A DNA stretch of 64,000 nucleotides from Gordius sp. MW1 (GCA_964036665.1 OZ038528.1:4780501-4844500), one strand, 5' to 3'. Shown: positions 1-31,900, numbered from the stretch's first letter. Notes: generated by a model from the sequence alone, not told the origin. Translations and numbers: made by a program.

Positions 1-154
1 TTTAAACTCCCTCTGTCTCAAATTGAATCCTACGTGCGCCCATGATTGATAAAAAATGAAATATCGACACTAAGTTTATAGAGTCCGATTTAAAAAGAGC
101 CCAGCAAATGGTAAATTTTTCGCACATATAAAATTTGTTTTAATGGCTAAATAG

Positions 155-19295
<19,141 letters not shown>

Positions 19296-19471
19296 TCTCC
19301 CTCCCTTTTAGGTTCTCGGCCATCTTGTGATCTTAATAACCTCAGCATAATGGAGGAAATGACCATGACCCCGTGAAATGTGACATATAGGTCGCTAAAC
19401 GAAATGAACGTGCGTGTAGTTATTTTTGTACGCCCCAACGCGTTAATTTATACTCAAATTATGTGTTATAT

Positions 19472-19477
19472 AATAAA
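19472..19477 (+). promoter_or_regulatory. Candidate polyadenylation signal of slo
   Basis: AATAAA lies 176 bases after the slo stop codon. It is the first canonical hexamer seen downstream of the last exon; in an AT-rich genome such hexamers also occur by chance. Confidence 0.4.
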
Positions 19478-19867
19478 ATGATTTGAAGCAATCGACAATA
19501 TGCTACGTTAAATACAAGTGGATGATGATATATCATATAAATTATTTTTAAATTAAGGATTTTAAATATTTTTAATTTGTGTTAGAAATAATTTTAACAA
19601 TGCACTTTTTGCATAATGAAACGTTTAGATGATATATATAAAATTGAAAAAAATTCTTAATCCAAAATTAGAGTTGGCATAGGTCCATTATGAAGTATTG
19701 TATTATTTTGGACTCTTTTATGATTTTGACGCAAAAGATCATTTTTAATTTATATAAATATGAGAGCCCCTCGCGTCCTATATTGACGACTGTCAGGTAA
19801 CTCTTCTAAGTATAAAAATATAACATTGCATAACTTCGTAGCTCCGATTCGTCCATTTCAGCCTACC

Positions 19868-20010
19868 GCGTTCGTGATGACGCGCTCGCGAAATTGTTTA
19901 GCCGCGTGGGAAAATAACCGTCTGCGGTTTCACTATGAACGCCTTCTTAATCAATACATTTGTTATTTTCGTGCGAATTAATTCGCAATTCGCGCGTCAT
20001 CGTGAACGCC
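19868..20010. mobile_element. Short MITE, GCGTTC family, copy 1
   Basis: About 143 bp bounded by inverted repeats GCGTTCGTGATGACGCGC and CGCGCGTCATCGTGAACGCC. GC-rich ends in an AT-rich surround. A related element starts 10 bp further on. Confidence 0.7.
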
Positions 20011-20019
20011 CCGTAACGC

Positions 20020-20220
20020 GGCGTTCGTGATGACCGCGGATCGATGCGATAATTTTTAGCAATAATTATCAATGTTTTTAGTTGATAATGGGGAAATATA
20101 TATTATTTTGAACTTGTTCCATATAAAAACAAAGCCAAATCTGTGCACAGTATCTTACACACTTTATAAATTAGCGTCATAAATTTTCGCTTGTCATCGC
20201 TTCGCGCACATTATGAACGT
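20020..20220. mobile_element. Short MITE, GCGTTC family, copy 2
   Basis: About 200 bp, ends GGCGTTCGTGATGACCGCG and CGCGCACATTATGAACG. Its interior differs from copy 1 but matches copy 3 at 22954-23145 in the opposite orientation. Confidence 0.7.
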
Positions 20221-20509
20221 TGCATAAGCTTAATGACATAAGGTGTTCCATAATCAAACTTAGGAATTTTATATTCAGTACTAGTAAACTTATGAATTAA
20301 ATTTTTGCAATTGGAAATTGCTCACAATTTTAATTGTCAATGATTAGTATGTAAATTTAGAGAGTTGAAGTTAAAGAGGGTTGAAGCTAAAAAAAGTTAT
20401 GCTAAAGATGCTTAAAAATATTTAGGGTCTACTGTTTTTTATTCCATTTTGCCAAGTCTTTTATAAAGGTACATATCACAGTGAATGTGAAATTAATACT
20501 TTTTAAAAA

Positions 20510-22555
20510 ATGACGACCAAAACCTTACATTGGGCCAAGGTAAATGTAATGCGATATTTTTCATCAAATTAACCTTGTAACGTAAGTTTTTAAAAAAAAA
20601 AAGTTTTAACTTCATTAAAACGTATTAATGACTTTTCAGCCCATCTTCCTATATCTGTTCATATTCATTATTGGAATCACAGGTAGATTAATTTAAATTC
20701 TGGTAATAGCAATTAAATCATATACAACTTTGTATTTAACGTTTAGAGGAAGTGTGTAGAATAAATTTGAATGCATTCACGTTGGACCAAACAGCAACCA
20801 ATGTTGGAATCGGTCGAGGCGCATTTACTAATAGTAATTTCAAACACCTTTATATATTAGTTAAGTCTTAGTAAAAGTTTATATGTTGGTTTACATCACA
20901 TTCAACGTTGCCTATAATTAATACTATTTGACATTTTAATAGACAGAGATTATCACATGTGCGAAATACCATTATTAATAATGAACTATATTATTATATA
21001 TAAGCCTGATGGACTATAATATATACCTTGGTTTTAAAACTTTTACCTTGCTAATTTACAGACTAGGCAATCTATTAGTTAATTCAAATTGTAAATAATT
21101 TAATTCATGTCTGTTTGCAATAATAAGTTTTTAATTACTGTAGTTATACTGATAACATAAAAAACTTTAAGAATAATGCAATTTATTTGTTCAACAGGTG
21201 ATCCATTTGATGTCCGACTTAGTGGGGTTACTGACCCCTGTAACGCTAGATTAACAGTCACGATTATAAACTACGCAGTATTAAGTAATCATTCTTATGT
21301 GATTTATTATTTTCTTCGGTTGCTTTAAAGTTATGAAAGGCTACGAGGAAAATATTTCTTGTTAATCGCTATGCTTTTAGTTGAGCAAAAGGCTATCGTA
21401 TCTAAAACTTTCGCAGTAAAATCGGTTTGGATATTTAATTCTTTGTATTGCTAAATGTTCCTTGATATATAAGTAAAATTATTCATAATGGTAATGAGAG
21501 ATAATTTGGAAATATTTCTTAGAGAGGTGTATATTTTTAGCATGGATTAGCTATCTTTTGTAAGTATAAGGGATTGTCTTAATAAATCTGAATTGATTAA
21601 AAACGTTTAAATGGCTTAATGTTTATGACAGAAACAAGATCTAATTTTAGAACTATATACCAGATTAGTGTCCCCTTACAATTATTAATTTTTATAAATT
21701 TGTCATTATTCGACAAAGCAATAACAAACAGTGCTTTGGCAAACATGGTATTGACAGCCACACAAGGAATGGGTAGTGCTGCGGCATTAGATGGTGGAGG
21801 CAACACTTTGGTTTTTACAGTCGGACCGAGGTTCAGAAATTTATATACGTACAACATGGTTTTCGTTGTTGTAGCTAATCAAAATTTTGCACTGAATGTA
21901 AGCAATCACTTGATATATGTTCCACTATTGCTGGTATATAAATTTTGATTCTCTAATCTTGCCATACTCTTCTAGAATAAATTTAACTTGAAAAGGTCTA
22001 TAGGCTCATGTAAAGTTAACTATCGTCGCCAAAAGTTAAAATTGACTAAAAGATCCATTAATTTTTATCTTTTCTATAAGTCTGTTAAAACCCTATTTAG
22101 ACTAAGCTCTTTGATTTAATGTAAATCAACTGCTTCAATTCATTAGACTTTCATGCTTGGCGAAACCTTTGATTAAAAATAATTTGATAGTATATCATTT
22201 CCCCTTATATAGGCATGATAGCTAGGCCTAACAATGGCTAAGATAATACACGTTAGGAAGGTTCAATGCTTTGTTAAAGGCTGAATTTTTCGTTTACGTT
22301 AAATGTTTTAGCTTATAACTGTATTTTAAGAAGGAAAACCAGATTATCCAGCTATTTAGAATTCACTAAATATTAATAATATTAATTATTATACTGATAG
22401 TATTATTAAGGATGATCGCTAGGTAGTATTTTAAATATAAGATTATGCTGATTGCTATTCTAATTCATGATTTTTTTTATAATAATAAGCATTTATATGT
22501 ATAGATAAGCCTCGGAGGTACAACAGGGTTCGTTGGTTTTACATTTACTGCTTAG
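20510..22555 (+). CDS. Small secreted protein, family unknown (6 exons)
   Basis: I do not recognise this gene. Exons 20510-20539, 20640-20682, 20747-20833, 21198-21277, 21664-21897, 22505-22555 have GT-AG borders and agreeing phases and give about 174 aa. The first two exons encode a signal peptide (MTTKTLHWAK, then PIFLYLFIFIIGIT). The mature part has two cysteines (EEVCRIN and TDPCNAR), suggesting one disulfide, and alternating hydrophobic residues suggesting beta strands, ending in SLGGTTGFVGFTFTA and a TAG stop. The weakest boundary is the start of exon 5 (CAG at 21661-21663). An AATAAA at 22648 follows the stop. It lies 1.2 kb downstream of slo on the same strand, between two inverted MITE copies. 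Confidence 0.6.
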
Positions 22556-22953
22556 AAGGTATTATAGCGGAAAAAACATCGTATCTATCTTTTTTGATTA
22601 TCATCGTAAAAGACAATGTTTATTTGTAAATGGTATAATATTTCAACAATAAATTCATACTCTTATGCCTTGTTCTGACATTTTATATTATCGCTTAGGA
22701 GTGTGAGGTTAAGCAGTACAATATGAATAACATCCTCTTAGGACGTTTTATACGCTTATATTAACCGGGATGCAAGAAATAAAGGCATTTTTAGTCGGGG
22801 CAAATTTCCTACTCCCAATTTTATCTATCACCGCATTAATTATCCTACTGAAAGAAAAATCGTTAAAATATTTCGGCCTTAATAGACATTAAACGTTGCT
22901 AAATAAGGCTAGATTGCCCGTTTAGAGGGGTATTAGTAATTTAAACCTAATTT

Positions 22954-23145
22954 GGCGTTCATAATGTGCGCGAAGCAAATATTTAAGACACTAATTTTTA
23001 AAGGTAAGATACAGTGCATATGTTTGGCTTTTTTTAAAATGGACTTAATGGAACAAGTTTAAAATAATATATATTTCCCTATTATCCTCAAAACAATTGT
23101 ATTGATGCTCAAAATTTTCGCAACGTTTCGCGCTGATCACCTGAT
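22954..23145. mobile_element. Short MITE, GCGTTC family, copy 3 (inverted)
   Basis: Starts GGCGTTCATAATGTGCGCGA and carries AACAAGTTTAAAATAATATA, the reverse complement of the interior of copy 2 (20020-20220) with moderate divergence. Right end near GCGCTGATCAC is degraded. Confidence 0.6.
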
Positions 23146-23416
23146 TAGACTTACTATAAATATTGGTGTTGTCGAAAAATTTTTCATTCATATTTTGTTG
23201 GTTGTTTAGAGCAATTTAAGTATGTATTATGGCTCAGTGTTTGGTGTGTCTTAAGTTTCTTCTGAACCTTTTTTAAATGATCACTTTTCAATTTTTATTA
23301 TGGCAATTTTAATCGCAAAGTTTAATTTCAAATCTTTTTGGATTCCTGGCCTCTTTTAAAAGTAGAAGATAAAGACATATTATACTCATATACCACTGTC
23401 TTTTATATTACAATGA

Positions 23417-24324
23417 TCAACAAAAAAAAATAACCGGGAAACGGTCAACATATTCCGATAGAATTTTTTGTGGTCAACACAAATATGTTTTTCGTTTTTT
23501 CCCTATACCTCAAGTTTTTTTTAGATATTTCGATTCAAAGTTGCGAAAATGACCGTTTTTGACCCTTTTCGATGCTCAATAGAGCGATATTGAATGGCTA
23601 AAATTTTTTTTAAACCTCTAAGTGGTAGAACCAACTTAGGAAAAATGATTTTTTCCCCTATTGCTTTTACTTTTTCCAATATATCGAATTTCAATTAGTC
23701 CCTATGCGAAGCGGCATTCTTTGAGCCTACCTCCCTCCCTCTCTATCTAATTGGGTTTATAACACTATACTCTTGGTGCATGTGAGTGATTGATGGATGG
23801 TGTGGGGGTGTGGGTGTGTAAGAGTAGTGGCGTAATACGAGCTATTCCTCTAGTAGAGAGGGAGGATGACAGGCGTAGTAGAAGGAATAGTTCGTATTAA
23901 CCCACTAATCTTGCACCCACCACACTCATCAATCACTTACATGCACCAAGGGTATAGTGTTATATAAGCATATAAGCCAATTAGATAGAGAGGGAGGGAG
24001 GCTCGGAAGCCGCGATTTTGCATAGAGACTAATTGCATTTTTGATATATATTAAAAAAACAATAGGGGAAAAAATGATTTTTCAATGTTTTACCCTAAGT
24101 TGGTTCTACCACTTAGAGGTTTAAATTTTTTTTTAGCCATTCAATATCGCTCTATTGAGCATCGAAAAGGGTCAAAAACGGTCATTTTCGCAAATTTGAA
24201 TCGAAATATCTAAAAAAACTTGACGTATAGGAAAAAAACGAAAACATATTTGTGTTCACCACAAAAAACTCAATCGGAATATGTTGACCGTTTCCCGGTT
24301 ATTTACACAAGACTATTTTGTTGA
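23417..24324. repeat. 0.9 kb near-perfect inverted repeat (foldback element)
   Basis: Left arm from TCAACAAAAAA and AACCGGGAAACGGTCAACAT to about 23849; right arm from about 23881 to ATGTTGACCGTTTCCCGGTT and TTTTGTTGAC. Arms are about 430 bp with few mismatches around a loop of about 30 bases. No ORF of note. Decayed single arms of the same family appear near 5660, 31070 and 56470. No convincing target duplication was found, so the superfamily is open. Confidence 0.88.
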
Positions 24325-24712
24325 CTAGTGTTATTATATCATAATTGTAGTATTTTAAACTTATAATAATATGACCAGTTGTATATCAATAAATTAACTA
24401 TCATAAAATAATTAAAATAATAAACAACCTAATTTACTAACATTAAAATCACATATAATAGTAAACAACGTCTAAATTACCTAGTTAAGCGGAGAAAAAT
24501 TTAATTTCATATTTTTAAAAAAGGTTTATTGACAATTTTAAAATTAATAAACTAAATTAGCTTGAGTTTAATTCGACCTCTAGTTAAGCAAGAACATATT
24601 TGGCGGCATTTTGATTGCAACATGTGAATAAGTTTCTTTAATTATAAGCAACGCAAGCCCCGATTTTAATTTAGTACAAGCTTGCTTTTTATACCTCTTA
24701 GGTCTGGAGTGC

Positions 24713-25290
24713 TAGTGGTGTTAAATTGCTAAGTAGCTTCAACTTCAAACGCGAGCACGCATACTGAGCTGTTTAATGTGCTAGTGAGCACAATGAGTGC
24801 TCATTGTTCGGATAGTTTTAACAGTAGCATGTAAAACTGCTCGAGAGGTTAGTCGAAGTAGAAAAATCTGTTAAAACATTGAGCATATAGCTCGAGCAGT
24901 AAACTCGAGCAGATAGGAGAATTAATTGCTATTTGCTATAATTTAATAACTTACAAAGAGGGTAAAAAGTAAGAAGGGGGTGGGGGGGGGGGGTAAAAAA
25001 GGGGGGAGGGCAAATCACCCCGTCCCTGGTGAGAAAGAGATTAAAAAATATATAGCAAACAGCAATTAAATCTCCTATCTGCTCGATTACTGCTCGAGCT
25101 ATTTGCTCAATGCTTTAACAGATTTTGCTGCTTCAACTAACCTCTCGAGCATCTTTACATGCTACTGTTAGGACTATTGCACCTAACAGCGAGCACTCAT
25201 TGTGCTAACTAGCATATTAAACAGCTCAGTGTGCGTGCTCGAGCAAAGCACATAGTTAGCATTGCTCACGCGAGCAATTTAACAATTCCA
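24713..25290. mobile_element. hAT-type long-inverted-repeat MITE (family F), copy 1
   Basis: Starts TAGTGGTGTTAAATTGCT and ends AGCAATTTAACAATTCCA. The arms of about 240 bp pair over most of their length (CGAGCACGC, GCTGTTTAAT, GCTCGAGAGG, CTCGAGCAG motifs). Target duplication TGGAGTGC / TGGAGGGC at 24705-24712 and 25291-25298, one mismatch. The loop (24960-25030) is G-rich, including a run of G. Confidence 0.85.
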
Positions 25291-25984
25291 TGGAGGGCAA
25301 AGTCCTGAAGGGGTCGCCCAAAACCAGACCTCGCGTCGGGTTGAGTTTAAAAAATTTATTTTGCAGGAGTTATGGCTACTGTTTCTATCACATCTCGTCC
25401 CCGTCTCGAGTCCAATTATAAGAATTTAGATATCGTCTCGGGCTAGAAAAATTTTGGACTAGTCTTAACGAGAATATTGAACATGTGTCGACTCTCAATT
25501 TTTTTAACTATATAATTTTTTGTCAAATTTATTTAAATTTTTATATAAATAATAAATTTCAAAAAACGGCAAGCTAGTATTTATTTAAAATTTAAAAAAA
25601 CTTAAAATATAATATGTCATTAATATCGGCTATACATTATTTAACTCGCCTTTACCAATTAATAAATATAATATATATAAACCGGCAATAAAATTACCTT
25701 TGTATTTAAAAAACGGTGTCAGCCATTATAAATAGATTGACATAGTAATTTATAAAACTAATTTTCTTTTAATTAAATACAAATTTAGGCTAACTAAGAC
25801 CCATAATTAAAACTTGCCAAAATTTAAAGTAATGTCTTTGGATAAATGATGCAAGTCAAGAGTTTGAGGGTCTTGATAATGATTTAACATGCTTATAATG
25901 GAATTAATAAAAAGATACATGAACGAAAATATTTATAAAAAAATGATTAAAAGATATTATCCGTTTTTTCATTTTTTTTAAGAA
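25291..25984. other. AT-rich intergenic stretch
   Basis: No gene, RNA or repeat that I can support in this stretch. Confidence 0.5.
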
Positions 25985-26909
25985 TGGGCATAGAATCAAT
26001 CATGGAATAAAAATTGGATTATCGCAATGGCGATTGATTGTCTTAGTAGAAAACTATTCGCTATTTGAAGGAGGCGAACGTTTATTAAGTTCTTTAAAAA
26101 ATTTAAAACGCTCTTCCCAAACGTCCATGAGCACGACGAAACGATAGGAATAAAAATAGAGGTTTCTGATAAAGCTGAATATTTTACGAATTTACGATGC
26201 TCTGCCGATCCTAGGGGGTCGTGAGTATCGTTGGAGGGTGCAAACAGGTCAATACAAGTGAGATCCCATTTTAAGAAATAGGCCTTTGTTCATAGGACAA
26301 GTGACGTACCGTCAAGAAGCATCAGCCCTTCAAGAGAGGGATCTGGCGGTTCAATGTTGGAGGGAACTTTTGCCCGTTTGAGGGCAGCTTTTAACAGTAT
26401 ATTTATTATTTGCCTCCTATATGGCTTTTGTTAAATTTATAATGCAGAGGGTGACGCGCTTCCTCATCTACAAGTGAATTACAAAGCCGGCAGGTGTATG
26501 GTCTCGTGTATTTACAGCTCAAGCGGATGGCTATATTGAAGGCCAGGGTTCTCTAAAAACATTCCCGAAAGCTTACAAGGGTAAGCTTATGACCGGATTG
26601 GTCAAAAGCCAATGACCTAAGATTGCAATGCTGTTTGGCGTCGCATGTCGAGAGAAAGTAAGCAACGGACCGCGACACCAAACTTGCATCCAAATCTTTT
26701 TTAGCGTATGATTGTGGTATATTAGCTATTACAGGAACATTCTCATTCCATAGCGATAAAACTTGATTGATGGAGCGAAGTGAGAATGAGACTAGGTCGT
26801 TAATATGTTGTTCGAAAGATAGAGAGGAAGAAATAAAGGCAGCTAGGGAAATCGCAGATGGTGAGCGAATACCTAACCGGATTATGTGGGAAGAGTGGCT
26901 TGAAGCCAA
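25985..26909 (-). pseudogene. Decayed retroelement ORF, C-terminal region (copy 1)
   Basis: Read on the minus strand, 26909-26553 is open and contains HIIRLGIRSPSAISLAAF and CDAKQHCNLRSLAFDQSG. After several frame breaks come PYTCRLCNSLVDEEARHPLH, then KWDLTCIDLFAPSN and SFLLRQSIAIAII near the low-coordinate end. This order (Cys-rich segment, then W-D-x-T-x-x-D-x-x-A-P-S, then R-x-S-I-A-I) is that of the C-terminal half of a widespread class of invertebrate reverse-transcriptase ORFs. The clade is not determined. A second copy is at 61297-61950. Confidence 0.6.
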
Positions 26910-27229
26910 GTATTCGTGTTAAAGGAAATATTTAAAATCGATTCAAGTGTGGATTTAAAAAGTGTTCATAATTGTGTAAAACATCTTTAAACAGTAATGC
27001 TTGCGTGGAGCGGAAGCAGAATAAAATTAGTTGCTGCATGTTTATTACGGTGACATAAAAATCCCAAAAGTGGGAGTGGATACTTCTTAACATCATTCAT
27101 AACATGATTATAATGTTGTAAGAACACCAATAAAAGAAATTGTGGAATAAGAACACAAATGTTTTAAGGTTCTCAATGCATTATATCTATATAATATAAC
27201 TTAAACTCTTGCAATGAAAAATAGAAGCG

Positions 27230-27745
27230 CTATGTCCTGATTTATTTTGTTAGCTTACATAACTTAGTCTACTTGACCTTTACACGTGACATGCTCTTCC
27301 CCGGCACAACATCCAATACTTATCGATTTACATTATTCATTTCCCTTTTATTTTATGACCATACCGCCTTAGCCGATTTTTGTTTATATATTGTTTATCG
27401 TAATAGATTTAAAACAAAGCTGTATCCCCATAATTCTGTCATTAATGCTTTTAACGTCGACGAGGGTTTGTTAAAATTCTTCCGATAACACCGTACCGCA
27501 TTCCGATGCGCTTCTGTGTCCCGTTAAAATATAATTTGCATCTGTCCCTTAGCTTTTTGGCCCTTCCATTTGGTCTCTTGTATACAAGCGATATTGATTT
27601 TTCTCCTCCTTAGAACGTCAGATAATTCTCTGCTCTTGCTTTCCATTGTGCCGATATTCCATGACCCAAACTTGATCTTAAACAAACTAATGGATTTAAC
27701 CACCTCCGTTTGTGGAGAGAGCGGTAGCTTTCGTTTATTTTCTAC
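27230..27745 (-). pseudogene. RTE-like LINE remnant with internal deletion (copy 3)
   Basis: On the minus strand, 27700-27530 encodes the start of the apurinic endonuclease domain (KFGSWNIGTMESKSREL, then NIACIQETKWKG), and 27400-27270 matches the 3' coding end of LINE copies 1 and 2. The reverse transcriptase between them is absent, so about the central 2 kb of the element is deleted or replaced. Stops interrupt the frame. Confidence 0.8.
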
Positions 27746-27810
27746 ACATACCAGCCGAAAAAAGCGTGCGTCGCTTAAGGGGAACGTCCTAGCTTGGATT
27801 TAATGCTGTT

Positions 27811-28989
27811 TCTTTGTTGTAGTTTGGTTTATAGGTAATGTGAGAGTATTAATATTCCGGCTTTCCATGCATGACGGAACTATGTTAGATTTGGGTGCTT
27901 GACTACCTACAATTCTTTATGATGCCAGCATCTTGTTAAATATAACTTTTGTTTTGACCGATTCGTATTGATAAGTTAATCTGGCACTTCCATTTCACTA
28001 GCACTCCTTCAAATAGAAATTATTGTCTGACCCTTCACCAAGAACCTTGCCAATAGTGTGACCCCACAAGCAACAAACACAAAATTTTGTTTAGCTACCA
28101 ATGGTATAACTTATTGGATCGCGAGAGTACACATGCTCAACCACCACTACAAGGTGTTTCTGGAAATTGCCGTAACGTTAATTCAACCCAGAAATAGAGT
28201 TGATACTTTATCTGATTGGGTGTCTAAATCAATATCAAACGTATTCCTATTATTCTATTATTTATTGAACATTTAAAAACGGATGCACGCAAAATAAAAA
28301 TAGGATAGGTAACAATTTGGAAAAAATCTCAAATCTCACATTTTTAAATCCTTTCGACGCAATTTTCGTCTCGATTTCCACTCAAATTTTCAAAACTCAT
28401 CTAGTTAGATTTTTTGTGGATTTTCCTCCACTATTTCAATTGCAAGAATAAAGTACACCTATGTCAAATAATATTTTTAAATGTTGATTTCATAGCTAGT
28501 TGCTTATAGTAAACTATTTTTTGTTAACTTGTTAAAAATAATACACTACATTTGTATTTTAATATAAAAATAGGGTTATAATTAGTTTAGGAATCTAATA
28601 GGTTGCAAATAGAGTTATGGCTAAAGTAGATTCCGCTCATTTTAAGGCTAGTATAGAAATACATGTTTTTTATATGAGCTCATGTAAGTGGAAACACTTT
28701 TTGTTCAAATCAATTAAAGTACAATAAAGCGCCTTTTTTGAAATACCTATAATATTAACAGCAGGCTTAAATTTTGGGTTTACTTTAGTTATAACCTTAA
28801 AGCCTTCTTATAAAAAAAGAAACAAAAAAACTTTTTAAAATAATGAAAAAACAAAATTTTCTCATGGACTTCATTTCTTAGCACTTAGCTGGAGATTCAT
28901 TAATAGATCGACTTTCGGGTAGTAATTGTAATCATAAGTAACAAATTTTTTTTTAACCGCGTTAATCAACATATGGTACAATTTTAAAA
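27811..28989. other. Intergenic region upstream of WDHD1
   Basis: AT-rich, no recognisable coding or repeat signature. The WDHD1 promoter is expected here but I see no motif I would defend. Confidence 0.4.
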
Positions 28990-31900
28990 ATGATAAAACA
29001 ATTTGAAAGGCACGCGCCAGGAATCACATCAATTGTTTCTCATAAAAAATAGTTAGTAATATATTGAAATAAATATATATTGGACTATAGCAAATACATT
29101 ACATGTGGAAGCGATGGGATAGTGTTTAAATCTAACCAACCATTTAAAAAAGATGAATTGTGTGTAGTTGATGGAAACCCTCTCTGCGCAATATGCTTAG
29201 TACTTGTCATTACATTTAAAATATAAAATAATAGGAGGAAAATCTATACGTTGCTTCATCTAACAATCTAAATTCATACACTATTGAGGATGGTGTTTTT
29301 GTAAAACAGCTTGGAAAATTTAATTGCAAGATTACCTGTCTTTCAACCAGCCCTAAAACTGAAGAAGTTATAATTGGATTTGAGTAATCTTTAAATGTAT
29401 CAACTTATATAATAAATATTTAAAGGGATTTTAAAATAAAAAAAATAAATATCAATAGTCATAAACAATCAACTTTTGAAGGCCATAAAGCTCCCATTTT
29501 GCATATTGATTATAATGAGATCTCATCCTATTTAGTTAGTAATTAACTAAAATTTCATTTTATAATTTACAAATACAGGCATCATCAAGCTGTGATGGGT
29601 CTGTTAAAATCTGGGATTATGAAGATGTTATCTGTATATTTACCTTGAATCTTTTAACTAAATCAAATAGTTTTGGGTAATTTATAAATTATTTATATAT
29701 AAATCTCTTGACATAGTCTGGCAAAATCCTTAGGACGCTTTGCATGGAGTCCTTTGTCTAATGTAAATGATTTAAATATAATCACTTTATTAGCTAAACT
29801 TATAGTATTTGGCTGTTCCACGTGAGAAAGAAGTTAAAATTTATGAAGCTAATACATGGAAAATAAAAGCAACTCTTACTAATTCTGAATTTAAAGATGT
29901 AACGGATATTTATGTTTTTAAGTTAAGTTTGTAATGTTTATTATATTTTTAGTTTGCAAATGTAACAAAATTTTCACAATGTGAAAGTTATGTAGCAACA
30001 GGAACAAATGGAGGATCTATATATGTTTTTGACATGAAATCATTTAATATGCTTCATAAGTATTAGCTATCCACCTTTTAAAAATTAAACTCATATTTAA
30101 GGTACAATTTGGATAAAAAGATTGCCATATGCAGTATGATGTGGTTCAAAACATCCACTTCTTGTTCCCTTTCAATTACTGACATGCATGTAAATGTTGT
30201 TATTAATAAGTTATCTATTTGTCATTAAAATAACAAATACACTCAATTTTTTTGATTTTTAGTTAATCAATGTTTAAGTATAAATTTTAAATTTAATATT
30301 TTTAAAATTTTATTTGCAGGGAAGATTAGGTCAAGTTGAAATTAGTACTCATCCTGACATTCAGCCATCTAATGCATTAAATGTGGCTGGTGATATCGAG
30401 GTGACTATATTCACACAAATTTGAATAATACAATTATGATTTTAATTAAAATACTTAAATTATATTTTGCATTATTTAGAAACACATTTGGTTTTTAGGT
30501 ATTTAAATTTATTCTTGAACTGTCGTTTGTGAATAACCTTTTTAAGAAACTAAAAACAAATATGAATAAATAGGATATTTTATTAAACATTTTATATTTA
30601 CAATAATTTTCTTTAATCCATATGGTTATAGTGATTTTTTAAGGAAAAGTCATAAATCTTTGTCATAGTTATAAAAATATTTAAATTTGAAATGTAGATG
30701 TTAATAGAATGATAAAAATAAAATATTGCTTTTATGCGTTTTAAGATTGAGCTAGATGAAATGGATGATTTGGATCACATAATTAGAGAGCGAGAACTCG
30801 AAGATGGAGCGGAGTCACGTGATCAACTGAAAAAAAACGTCCCCGATTGGTCCGATGATGAGAAGTCACGTGATTCAGTCCTATTGTCTCAGGGGTCGGA
30901 ATTGACCGAAATTACAATTACACAAAGTGCCAGACACGATTCATTCATATAATTTTGCCATTTTTATTTATTAATAATTTTAAAATAAGTAAATAAGTAG
31001 AAGCATTGCTGTAGTTGGTTATTTAAAGGGAGTGGGGGGGGGGTTGAAATTTACCAAAATTCATTTAATTACACTTGACAACATGGTCTGATGAAATCAG
31101 AAGGTACTTTGGGATCTTTTATATATTTTTTTGAGGTAAAAATAAAAATTTCGTTTTTTCTTATACTTCAAGTTTTCGATATAATTAAGGAGTTCAAAGT
31201 TAAGAAAATTATCTTTTTTGCCCTTTTTTAGAGGTGTATACCTTGTTTTTTTTGAAAGTGAATATTGTGAAATTTTCTTAACAAAAATTAAAAAAAATAA
31301 GTCTTAATTTAACAAATGTAGAGAACGCACAAAAACAGTCTTTCATTTCGCATGATTATAACTATATATTTAAAAATATAATCGTTTTATAGAAAATAGA
31401 ATTAATTGATAAATTATAACTTTCAGAGAAAAATTAAAACGGATTTAGCTTAAAATTTCACTCACTCCCTACATTTAATATCACAAAATAGCTCAGACTA
31501 TGGGTCTCCCTCCCTTCCCTATCCCATTGGCTTATATGCATATATGTGATATGGGTTTAGTAAGATATGGATTTTATAATATCCTAAATTAAATTACTAT
31601 AACTTTATTTGCTGTTGAAGGTAAAAAGGAAGAGAAGAAGTTTGGGGATTATTTCAGGGAAGCTAACTTAGCTAATCCTTTAGGCAAAATAGTTCGGGAT
31701 TCTGGAGCTGGTTTCCATCTTGATGATATTCAAAATAGCGACGATATTGAATTGGACATTGGAAAGGTGAAGGAGCAATATTACGAATCGATTAGAGCTT
31801 TGGAACATGATAACACATCCTATCACCCACGAGGAGATGGCAAAATTGGGAAAAATTTGGTAGAAGAAGAGATATCCACAATACATTCAGAGGCTATAAC

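Noticed and set aside
25985..26200. Plus-strand reading GIKIGLSQWRLIVLVENYSLFE as a PC4-like domain
   Set aside because: The minus strand of the same segment matches the C-terminal order of a reverse-transcriptase ORF across 900 bp; the plus-strand frame is short and ends quickly.
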